Shown here: piece by piece, positions 1 through 6,143 of the stretch | Numbering within the stretch: position 1 is the stretch's first letter | Layout: every line of letters begins with the position of its first letter | DNA from: DATEMK01 sp035275625 | GTDB taxonomy: Bacteria; Bacteroidota; Bacteroidia; AKYH767-A; OLB10 | Direction: 5' to 3' | NCBI GenBank assembly: GCA_035275625.1 | Contig: DATEMK010000100.1 | Span: forward strand, 1 to 6,711 | DNA: 6,711 nucleotides | Made by a program: the position numbers and the translations under genes | Notes under the pieces: generated by a model | What the model saw: the letters and a program-made list of their open reading frames with translations, nothing else | Databases searched by the model: none | What the model was told of the DNA's origin: nothing

Positions 1-26
1 ATACAAAAAATCGTATTATAGTAGTA

Positions 27-57
27 TTGTGCAGTAAAAAGCTTACTGTTATTTTTG
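27..57 (+). promoter_or_regulatory. Candidate Bacteroidota-type promoter for the LamG/Ig/DNRLRE protein gene
   Basis: TTG at 27-29 and TATTTTTG at 50-57 are separated by 20 nt. The second element matches the Bacteroidota -7 consensus TAnnTTTG exactly, and the spacing is what the primary sigma factor of this phylum uses. Transcription would start in the low 60s, leaving a 5' untranslated leader of roughly 45-50 nt before the ATG at 111. The call rests on motif and spacing only. Confidence 0.5.
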
Positions 58-110
58 GTGCGAACATCTCAGTGTACCTGCATTAGTAAAATGATTAATC
101 TGTTTAACCA

Positions 111-2669
111 ATGAAAAAAATTTATTTTGCAACATTTTCAATATTTATTTCGGTAAACTCATTCTCGCAGGTAAGTTCCGCTGCATTACGTTTTGATGGT
201 GTAAATGATAAGATCACCATTCCTTCCAGTGCGGCTTATAACTTAGGAAGCAGCGGCTATACCATTGAAGCATGGATAAAGGACGAGGCTTCGCAGAATG
301 ATCCTTCGGAAGAACCTATAATAAGCAATGAGATTCATGGCATGAATAACGGGTTCCGGCTTCTTGTCAGTAACGGAAGGCTGACTGCCAACTCCGGTAA
401 TTCAACAAATAACGGACTGGGACCTGAACTCCGGGATGGCATGTGTCATCATGTGGCTTTTGTTTTTGACAATACCTCCACAAATAAATATTATTACGTG
501 GACGGAGTTCTTATTTACCGCTCACCTGTGAGTTCAAATGTCAACTCAAGCCTTCCACTTACCATCGGATCATCAGACAACTACCAGGGAGGGACAAGTT
601 ATTTCAAAGGGTTAATCAAAGAGGTGCGTATCTGGAATGTACTGCGTTCGGCAAGCGAAATTCAAAACAATATGAATATCATTTTAAATGGGACGGTGAC
701 TCCAAATTTAATTGGCTACTGGCGTTGTCACGAGGGAAGCGGGCAGGTCATAACTGATTATTCAACAAACCTGAACAACGGTGTCCGCGGCTCTTTAAAT
801 ACTTCGGAAAGCGCTGACCCGGCATGGTCAAAAGGTTGTCCTTCGTGTGCGCTGCCGTCTGCTTCAATCAGTGCCGGAGGTCCTGCAACGTTTTGCTTTG
901 GAGGAAACGTTGCCCTGAATGCTTCACCAACAGGGGCAAATTATGCTTATCAATGGCGTGTTGATGGTTCGGAGATTGCCGGAGCAACAGCAGCCACCTA
1001 TACAGCAGGCACTCCCGGCAGTTATGATGTATATATAACAAATGTTTCAAACAACTGCATTTCTTTAACGAATACAATTACAGTTACGGTAACAGGTATT
1101 TTGTCAGACTATATAATTCAGCCAAACGGAGCGGCAGCAAAAGATGCGTTAGTTTCATCCACCAGTGCCGGGATTAATACAAATTATGGCAACTATCCGA
1201 GCCTTGATATTAACGCATGGACTCAATACACGGGTGCAGCACAAAGAGGTTTTATTCAATTTGATTTAAGTTCTCTTCCGGTGAATTCCATTGTGCATCA
1301 TGCAACACTCACATTATATAATGATCCTAATTCTGTCATTAATTCAGGTTCTCATTACCATGGATATGCCGGAATTTCAAATGCCTGCTGGCTTCAAAAA
1401 GTGACTGCACCATGGAGTGAAAATACCATAACGTGGAATAGCCAGCCGCAGGTAACCATTACAAACCAGGTTACGCTTCCGCAGGATACTAACCCGCACC
1501 AGGACTATTCAGTTGATGTCAGCCATTTAGTGCAGGACATGGTTTCATCCCCTTCAACCAATTACGGTTTAAGGCTGCGCCTTACGAGCGAAACATATTT
1601 CACTGCCATGCTTTTTGCGTCAGGCGATAATGCAGATTCAACCAAATGGCCACGGCTTTCTGTTTCTTATTATTCAACGGGTGTCTCTGTCTCTGCATCC
1701 GGAGGTACCACGTTCTGTTCCGGTGGAAGCGTTGTTTTAAATGCAAATGCCGGTATCGGCTTAACATACCAGTGGAAGAAAAACGGAATATCAATTCCAG
1801 GTGCAACGCAATCAGCATACTCAGCAACTGCCACGGGAAACTATACGGTGCAGGTTGACAATTCCTGCAGTTCGGTAACTTCTTCACCGGTTCCTGTTAC
1901 TGTTAATCCTCTTCCTTCAGCCGTTATTACACCATCCGGCCCCACTACATTCTGTTCGGGAGGAAGTGTTACACTTAATGCCCCGGTTGCTGCAAACCGG
2001 TCCTACCAGTGGAAAACAGGGGGAGTTGATATTTCCGGTGCTACTTCTTCTTCACTGACAGTTACCGGGTCAGGCACATTTAAAGTGAAGGTCACAAACA
2101 CTCTGACAGGATGTACTAAAACTACAACAAACGGAATCACTGTCACCAAGAATTCATTACCACCCTCAACCATAACTCCCCAGGGGCCTGTGACATTTTG
2201 TGCCGGAGGCAGCGTAGTGCTTGCTGCAAATACCGGAACAGGATTGACTTACAAATGGAAAAAAGGCAGCAACTTTATTCCAGGCGCAACTTTATCAAAT
2301 TATACTGCAACAGCAGGAGGCAATTACAGGGTGCAGGTGACAAACAACAATAGCTGTTCGAAAACTTCCGCGCTGGTAACTGTTTCGGTTCCATGTAAAG
2401 AAGGAGAAATTATTACCCGGGAAATTAATTTAGATTTTACAGTTTATCCGAATCCTAACCGCGGAGAATTTACTATCAGGTTTTCAGGCAAACCAATTTC
2501 TTCAATGCAGATTGAATTGACCGATGAAATTGGAAAAGTTGTGAAGAAATTTGAAACGGATGATGAAACCATTGTGGTTAATGAGGAGAATCTTGTTAAC
2601 GGGATTTATTGTCTTATCGCCAGAAATAATAATGATTTAGTGATAAAGAAAATCAGTATTATGAAATAA
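111..2669 (+). CDS. Secreted multidomain surface protein (LamG, Ig-like, DNRLRE, 3 x Ig-like, T9SS sorting domain)
   Basis: Protein of 852 residues that appears to be exported by Sec and then by the type IX secretion system. Residues 1-20 form a signal peptide (MKK, hydrophobic core, end near SFSQ). Residues about 24-240 resemble a LamG/concanavalin-like lectin domain (ALRFDG start, YTIEAWIK, FKGLIKEVRIWN, LIGYWRCHEGSG). An Ig-like domain with a TFCxGG...YQW core covers about 250-330. Residues about 331-522 match a DNRLRE/CBM96-like beta-sandwich (GFIQFDLSSLP, WSENTITWNSQP, YGLRLRL). Three further Ig-like domains lie at about 525-602, 603-685 and 686-762, each with a Cys in TFCxGG and a second Cys near the end that could form a disulfide. 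Residues 776-852 are a type A sorting domain beginning FTVYPNPNRGEFTI. Domain types suggest binding of glycans or surfaces, but the ligand is unknown. The ATG at 111 is the only start that gives a complete signal peptide. No Shine-Dalgarno sequence is visible, as is usual in this phylum. Confidence 0.9.
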   Translation: MKKIYFATFSIFISVNSFSQVSSAALRFDGVNDKITIPSSAAYNLGSSGYTIEAWIKDEASQNDPSEEPIISNEIHGMNNGFRLLVSNGRLTANSGNSTNNGLGPELRDGMCHHVAFVFDNTSTNKYYYVDGVLIYRSPVSSNVNSSLPLTIGSSDNYQGGTSYFKGLIKEVRIWNVLRSASEIQNNMNIILNGTVTPNLIGYWRCHEGSGQVITDYSTNLNNGVRGSLNTSESADPAWSKGCPSCALPSASISAGGPATFCFGGNVALNASPTGANYAYQWRVDGSEIAGATAATYTAGTPGSYDVYITNVSNNCISLTNTITVTVTGILSDYIIQPNGAAAKDALVSSTSAGINTNYGNYPSLDINAWTQYTGAAQRGFIQFDLSSLPVNSIVHHATLTLYNDPNSVINSGSHYHGYAGISNACWLQKVTAPWSENTITWNSQPQVTITNQVTLPQDTNPHQDYSVDVSHLVQDMVSSPSTNYGLRLRLTSETYFTAMLFASGDNADSTKWPRLSVSYYSTGVSVSASGGTTFCSGGSVVLNANAGIGLTYQWKKNGISIPGATQSAYSATATGNYTVQVDNSCSSVTSSPVPVTVNPLPSAVITPSGPTTFCSGGSVTLNAPVAANRSYQWKTGGVDISGATSSSLTVTGSGTFKVKVTNTLTGCTKTTTNGITVTKNSLPPSTITPQGPVTFCAGGSVVLAANTGTGLTYKWKKGSNFIPGATLSNYTATAGGNYRVQVTNNNSCSKTSALVTVSVPCKEGEIITREINLDFTVYPNPNRGEFTIRFSGKPISSMQIELTDEIGKVVKKFETDDETIVVNEENLVNGIYCLIARNNNDLVIKKISIMK

Positions 2670-2773
2670 AACTTTTCAAGGAGTCATTTCAGTTTTTCTG
2701 TTTTGTGTACCTCAGGGATCTTCGAATCTTCTGCTATCGTAATACGAATCAAACCTGTTATTTTATATTAACA

Positions 2774-2781
2774 TATCTTTG
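2774..2781 (+). promoter_or_regulatory. Candidate -7 element for the lipoprotein gene
   Basis: TATCTTTG matches the Bacteroidota -7 consensus TAnnTTTG exactly. No good TTG/TTTG is found at the usual distance upstream, so the -33 half is weak or absent. If real, transcription starts around 2786-2789, about 12 nt before the ATG at 2800. That would place the alternative TTG start at 2779 inside the promoter and exclude it. Confidence 0.4.
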
Positions 2782-2799
2782 CATTTACAAACAACTCAA

Positions 2800-3321
2800 A
2801 TGAAAAAAATTTTCATAACATTAATCATCAGTTCCTGTTTTCTTTTTGCCTGCAATAGTTCGAATGATTCTGTCAGCAAAGAAAAAGAAGCAGCTATTGT
2901 TCCTGATTCTTCATTGCAACAAAACAATGCGCCATCCGTTTCATCAACTCCTGCGGAGATGCCACCAGCAATTAACAGTGGAACGACAACGACTCCTGTT
3001 GCTGTGCCACTTTCTTCACCCCCGAACCAGGCCGCACCAGTTGCTGCCGGAATGAATCCTGCCCATGGACAACCCAATCATCGCTGTGATATTGCTGTAG
3101 GCGCACCACTTAACTCTGCACCAACTAAAACGGTGGCTCCTGATCCCGGCACCCCGGTAACGCCATCCATCTCACCTGCGACTTCCCTCACCCCTGCCGG
3201 TGCACCCGGTAATACTCCTATAACTGCCGCTCCAACCACCACAGCACCGGGCATGAACCCTCCTCACGGAGAACCCGGTCATGACTGTGCGATTCCTGTC
3301 GGGGCGCCATTAAAAAAATAA
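2800..3321 (+). CDS. Pro/Ala/Thr-rich lipoprotein with two NPxHGxPxHxCxIxVGAPL motifs
   Basis: The product is 173 residues when started at ATG 2800. An in-frame TTG at 2779 is less likely because it adds seven residues before the MKK of the signal peptide and overlaps the probable -7 element. Residues 1-17 are a lipoprotein signal peptide ending in the lipobox LFAC, with Cys18 as the expected lipidation site. The rest is low-complexity and probably disordered (Pro, Ala, Thr, Ser), interrupted by two related motifs. Residues 86-104 read NPAHGQPNHRCDIAVGAPL and residues 153-171 read NPPHGEPGHDCAIPVGAPL, the second almost at the C-terminus. Each copy keeps two His and one Cys with identical spacing, which might bind metal or haem or allow a disulfide; this is speculation. 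From memory, similar motifs end uncharacterised Bacteroidota proteins, but I know of no assigned function. The gene lies 130 nt after the preceding gene and appears to have its own promoter. Confidence 0.85.
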   Translation: MKKIFITLIISSCFLFACNSSNDSVSKEKEAAIVPDSSLQQNNAPSVSSTPAEMPPAINSGTTTTPVAVPLSSPPNQAAPVAAGMNPAHGQPNHRCDIAVGAPLNSAPTKTVAPDPGTPVTPSISPATSLTPAGAPGNTPITAAPTTTAPGMNPPHGEPGHDCAIPVGAPLKK

Positions 3322-3486
3322 TCAATCCGTGTTTGTACCGGAGAAGCTTTTCTGAATACTATTTTCTAAAGCGGGTATTCTTTCGATAATCCGCCAGTTT
3401 CATTTCATGCGGAAGTAATTTTTCTTTTCCGGTTCACAAAAAAATAATACACCAGTCTTTGAAATTTTCTTATTCTTAAATCTTAA

Positions 3487-3517
3487 TTTGCAAGACTTTT
3501 TATTTTTACTATTATTG
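3487..3517 (+). promoter_or_regulatory. Candidate promoter for the thioesterase gene
   Basis: TTTG at 3487-3490 and TATTATTG at 3510-3517 are 19 nt apart. The second element has one mismatch to TAnnTTTG. The predicted start of transcription is roughly 30 nt before the ATG at 3551. The surrounding 3421-3520 stretch is strongly AT-rich, so chance matches are possible. Confidence 0.4.
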
Positions 3518-3550
3518 TAAAAAACTCATTGCATAGGTGCAGTTTCAGAA

Positions 3551-4006
3551 ATGAATTTTATTCCCAAATATCCCGGCTTCAGAAAAAAGGTTAAAGACAG
3601 TTTTCGCAGGCAAAAATTTATGAAGCTGATACATGCAAAGCTTTATAAGACGGAGCCCGGTTTTTGTGAAATACATGTACCGTATGACAGTAAGTTAACC
3701 CAGCAGCATTCTTTTTTTCATGCAGGTATAGTAGGAACTATTGCCGACAATGCAGCAGGTTATGCGGCTTTTTCACTCATGGATAAAAGCTCCTCTGTTT
3801 TAACAGTTGAGTTCAAGCTGAACCTGCTGTCACCCGCTGACGGTGAATTGCTGATCGGAAAATCTTTTGTTCTCAAATCCGGGAAGACATTAACCATTTG
3901 CCGGTCCGATGTATACGTTGTAAAAAATGGAATTGAAAAACTTTGTGCTGCATCGCAGTCAACATTAATTGAGCTGAAAAATACGAGTGATGAAAAAAGC
4001 AGTTAG
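3551..4006 (+). CDS. PaaI-like hotdog-fold acyl-CoA thioesterase
   Basis: The 151-residue protein has the usual length of single-domain hotdog thioesterases, which hydrolyse acyl-CoA thioesters in the cytoplasm. The signature region is QQHSFFHAG (51-59) followed by IVGTIADNAAGYAAFS (60-75), the place of the HGG...AD motif of PaaI-type enzymes. Asp66 aligns by eye with the catalytic Asp of that family and His57 with the His of HGG. VLTVEFKLNLLSPADGE (83-99) is the typical central-strand segment, and residues 101-141 fit the remaining beta strands. Two positions deviate: Ser54 where many relatives have Gly, and Ala58 in HAG instead of HGG. The start at 3551 is preferred over the ATG at 3620, since relatives have a helix before the Met-rich segment at 23-25. 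There is no signal peptide. The substrate cannot be told from sequence, and the neighbouring surface-protein genes give no pathway hint. Confidence 0.85.
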   Translation: MNFIPKYPGFRKKVKDSFRRQKFMKLIHAKLYKTEPGFCEIHVPYDSKLTQQHSFFHAGIVGTIADNAAGYAAFSLMDKSSSVLTVEFKLNLLSPADGELLIGKSFVLKSGKTLTICRSDVYVVKNGIEKLCAASQSTLIELKNTSDEKSS

Positions 4007-4090
4007 CTCCGGTGAATAGTTGCTTTAAAACTTTATTTTCGTGATCGAAGTTTCTGAATCTTGAGAAAGGCAAAGAACACAGTGGAGTAT

Positions 4091-4540
4091 TTACATTTTC
4101 ACAACCTTAAAATTTTTTCCGTTGACACTTAAAAAATAAAATCCCGTTGCTAACTTTTCAGTTTTGATTTTTGTTTCTCCATCCAAACATTTTTGTCTCA
4201 GAATTTCTTTTCCCGTTACATCATAAAGGACAGCTTCGCTTTTCCGGGTGGTACCTCTTAAAAAAATCCCGGAAGTGAAGGGATTTGGGAAAAGTTTTAA
4301 ATTATGATAAGGTGCTGACTCTGAAATTCCGGTCACATTAAAATAAACCGAATCAGAGCAAATACTGCAATTGAAAGTGTTTCTTACGCATACATAATAA
4401 TAGCCTTCATATAAAGGTACATAATAAGTTTAGGGTTAGTATTCGTAATTCGCTGATACCAGCAGTTCGTAAGTAGCGGAACACACTTTAACCGGTTTTA
4501 CACTTCTTTCGCCTTTGTTTTTTACCCCATTCGCCAAAAA
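4091..4540 (-). pseudogene. Decayed 3' end of a T9SS cargo gene (Ig-like remnant plus sorting domain, two in-frame stops)
   Basis: Reading leftwards, the frame ending at the stop 4091-4093 encodes a good type A sorting domain (LKLFPNPFTSGIFL, LYDVTGKEILR, LATGFYFLSV, FKVVKM end). A GTG at 4334-4336 could start an 81-residue product, but that would lack any signal peptide. The same frame continues protein-like upstream to 4429, with TYYVPLYEGYYYVCV and NCSICSDSVYFNVTG, the typical end of an Ig-like repeat. It then meets TAA at 4430-4432 and TAA at 4436-4438. Beyond these, still in the same frame, KPVKVCSATYELLVSANYEY looks like the front half of the same Ig-like repeat. Compared with the intact Ig-like repeat near residue 280 of the 111-2669 protein, about 12 residues, including the usual QW, are missing between the halves. 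The 5' limit near 4540 is uncertain. Everything upstream, including signal peptide and promoter, is gone, so I infer it is non-functional. Confidence 0.7.
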
Positions 4541-4592
4541 AAGGATGTTAAAGCCTGAAAAGGATATGTTATTTGTGCAAAAAAATAAAAAT

Positions 4593-5930
4593 ATGAAAAA
4601 AAATAAACAAAACTTAGTAAAACTTATGGTAATGGCAGGAATGCTTGCCATTCAGACAAGCGCAAATGCACAATGCCAGATAAAAGTGCGATTGGATGTA
4701 ACCCCGACTAACTGTAAAGGAGATTGCAGCGGAACTGCTACTGTAGTTGATTTGGATCAAACGGTTCCTCTTACTTACTTCTGGTCGAATGGTGAAACCA
4801 CGCAATCAATCACCGGCTTATGTGAAGGCCCGATATCCGTCACAGTATGGCAGGGAGGTCCGAATTGTTCATTTGATCTGACCAACGACATAACTGTAGC
4901 CTATGAAGTCAAAGTAAATTGCACTTCCGTAGTCCCTAATGCTCCGGGAACAATAACCACTGATGTTTCGGGTGGTGTTGAGCCCTATAGCTATGACTGG
5001 TTTACAAACCCTCATCAATTTACAAGCTCGATTACAAATTTACCGGCAGGTTCTTATTTTGTAATTGTTACGGATGCTAACGGTTGCTCGGATTATACAA
5101 GCTGCGAGATATTACCGCCAGCTTGCAACGGCCGCACACAAACAATGGGAGGCTGGGGCGCTCCGCCAAATGGAAGCAATCCTGCATCTTATTTGTATGC
5201 TAAATTCGCTGGCGCTTTTCCGCAAGGCGCTGTAATAGGCTGCACCAATAAGCTGAAGCTTACTACTCCGCTTGCAGTAACTAATTTTTTACCAAGCAGT
5301 GGTACTCCTGCTGTATTAGCGTCAGGAACTTCAGTTAATCCAGGAGCAAGTATCGCCAATACGCTGGCAGGCCAGGCAATGGCTCTTACACTTACTTTAG
5401 GATTTGACAGCTATGACCCGAATTTTGATCCTGATAACAACTTTCTCGGCAACTACATAATAAATGGTGGTGTTTTTAACGGAATGACCGTTAGTCAATT
5501 ACTTGCTGCAGCAAATAAAAAGCTGGGAGGATGCGCTACACCTTATACAATTTCACAGTTAAACCTGGCGCTTACAAGTGTAAATCAAAACTATGATAAC
5601 GGAACTGTAAATAATGGTTACCTGAATTGCCCTGCGCAATCCAAAGTTGCAATGCAAACCGGTTCTGATTTGTTTAGTTATTCTGTTAGTCCTAACCCCG
5701 CTTCAGATAATGCAATTGTAAGAATTGTTTCATCAAATGATGACCAGGTTTCAGTGGATATATACAACATGGTTGGTAAGAAAATGGCGCAGGCTTATAA
5801 TGAAACCGTTCATGCACAGGAAGAAATGAAGTTTAATATCAATACTTCTGATCTTTCAAACGGAATATATATTATAAACATCAACACATCAGTAAAAACA
5901 TATCAGCAGAAGCTGATCGTCAGTAAATAA
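4593..5930 (+). CDS. Secreted T9SS cargo protein with SprB-like repeats and a conserved unnamed central domain
   Basis: The product is 445 residues when started at ATG 4593. In-frame ATGs at 4515, 4545 and 4566 would put up to 26 polar residues before the signal peptide and run into the older minus-strand pseudogene, so they are rejected. Residues 1-26 form the signal peptide, probably cleaved in SANA/QC. Two SprB-like repeats follow, about 30-98 (VTPTNCKGDCSGTATV, YFWSNGETTQSITGL) and 100-176 (GGVEPYSYDWF, LPAGSYFVIVTDANGCS). Residues 181-346 form a distinct domain running from RTQTMGGWGAPPNGSNPASY to DNGTVNNGYLNC, which I recognise only as a recurring secreted Bacteroidota domain without known function. 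Residues 361-445 are a type A sorting domain (FSYSVSPNPASDNAIV, VDIYNMVGKKM, LSNGIYIININT). The likely destination is the cell surface or the medium. No convincing promoter is visible upstream, and a strong terminator follows 22 nt after the stop. Confidence 0.88.
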   Translation: MKKNKQNLVKLMVMAGMLAIQTSANAQCQIKVRLDVTPTNCKGDCSGTATVVDLDQTVPLTYFWSNGETTQSITGLCEGPISVTVWQGGPNCSFDLTNDITVAYEVKVNCTSVVPNAPGTITTDVSGGVEPYSYDWFTNPHQFTSSITNLPAGSYFVIVTDANGCSDYTSCEILPPACNGRTQTMGGWGAPPNGSNPASYLYAKFAGAFPQGAVIGCTNKLKLTTPLAVTNFLPSSGTPAVLASGTSVNPGASIANTLAGQAMALTLTLGFDSYDPNFDPDNNFLGNYIINGGVFNGMTVSQLLAAANKKLGGCATPYTISQLNLALTSVNQNYDNGTVNNGYLNCPAQSKVAMQTGSDLFSYSVSPNPASDNAIVRIVSSNDDQVSVDIYNMVGKKMAQAYNETVHAQEEMKFNINTSDLSNGIYIININTSVKTYQQKLIVSK

Positions 5931-5952
5931 TATTTAATAAAGATAGTAGTTC

Positions 5953-5987
5953 AAGGCTGCCTCGCAAGAGACAGCCTTTTTCTTTTT
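5953..5987 (+). terminator. Intrinsic terminator after the SprB-like repeat protein gene
   Basis: Positions 5953-5963 and 5968-5978 pair as an 11-bp stem with a single C-A mismatch, closed by a GCAA tetraloop of the stable GNRA class. A T-rich run (TTTTTTCTTTTT type) begins at the foot of the stem and extends to about 5987. It lies 22 nt downstream of the stop codon at 5930, the expected place. No matching A-run precedes the stem, so it should act only on + strand transcripts. Confidence 0.9.
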
Positions 5988-6061
5988 ATAGTATCCCGGG
6001 TTGCAAAATTTGTTGTTAAAGTTTAGAAAAATGTTTTTTATAAGATGACCAGTGGTGAAAT

Positions 6062-6143
6062 TTATATTTCCTCTAACTTTTCCCTGTCAAGCGGTTTATT
6101 CAGAAAAATCATCAGCTACCAGAGCATTACTAATGGGTCGCAT
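6062..6143 (-). pseudogene. Remnant of a response-regulator gene, both ends present and the middle missing
   Basis: An ATG at 6143-6141 overlaps the last codons of the upstream histidine kinase in another frame. It reads MRPISNALVADDF, which resembles the start of a receiver domain (first beta strand and paired Asp residues). That frame ends after 15 residues at 6096-6098. In the next frame, from 6104 leftwards, the sequence reads FLNKPLDREKLEEI and stops at 6062-6064. This resembles the conserved Lys-Pro loop and last helix of a receiver. Removing one base from the A5 run at 6104-6108 (T5 on the coding strand) joins the two frames. A normal receiver has roughly 90 more residues between these parts, so an internal deletion plus a one-base shift is inferred. 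Many Bacteroidota kinases of the neighbouring type are followed by a small single-receiver regulator, which fits. The matches are short and made by eye. Confidence 0.5.

Noticed and set aside
868..1887. Open frames of 69-95 codons opposite or within the large surface protein (868-1077 -, 1600-1887 -, 1646-1858 +)
   Set aside because: They overlap clearly coding Ig-like and DNRLRE-like segments, have no recognisable domains and show the skewed composition of out-of-frame translation.
2668..2696. Inverted repeat AAAACT...AGTTTT after the first gene, as a possible terminator
   Set aside because: The stem is only 6 bp, AT-rich, with a 17-nt loop, so it is unlikely to be stable enough to call.
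2796..3077. Open frames over the lipoprotein gene (2796-3077 - and 2846-3055 +)
   Set aside because: They arise from the Pro/Ala/Thr-rich repetitive coding sequence. The lipobox and the paired motif support the 2800-3321 frame alone.
3371..3394. GCGG...CCGC hairpin downstream of the lipoprotein gene
   Set aside because: Only four firm GC pairs, an irregular inner stem and no T-run after it. The CCGC can also pair with the GCGG near 3409.
3873..4073. Minus-strand frame of 66 codons across the thioesterase 3' end
   Set aside because: It lies opposite a well-supported thioesterase segment and shows no domain or signal of its own.
4614..4805. Minus-strand frame of 63 codons opposite the start of the SprB-like repeat protein
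   Set aside because: It is opposite the signal peptide and first repeat of a clear gene and has no protein-like features.
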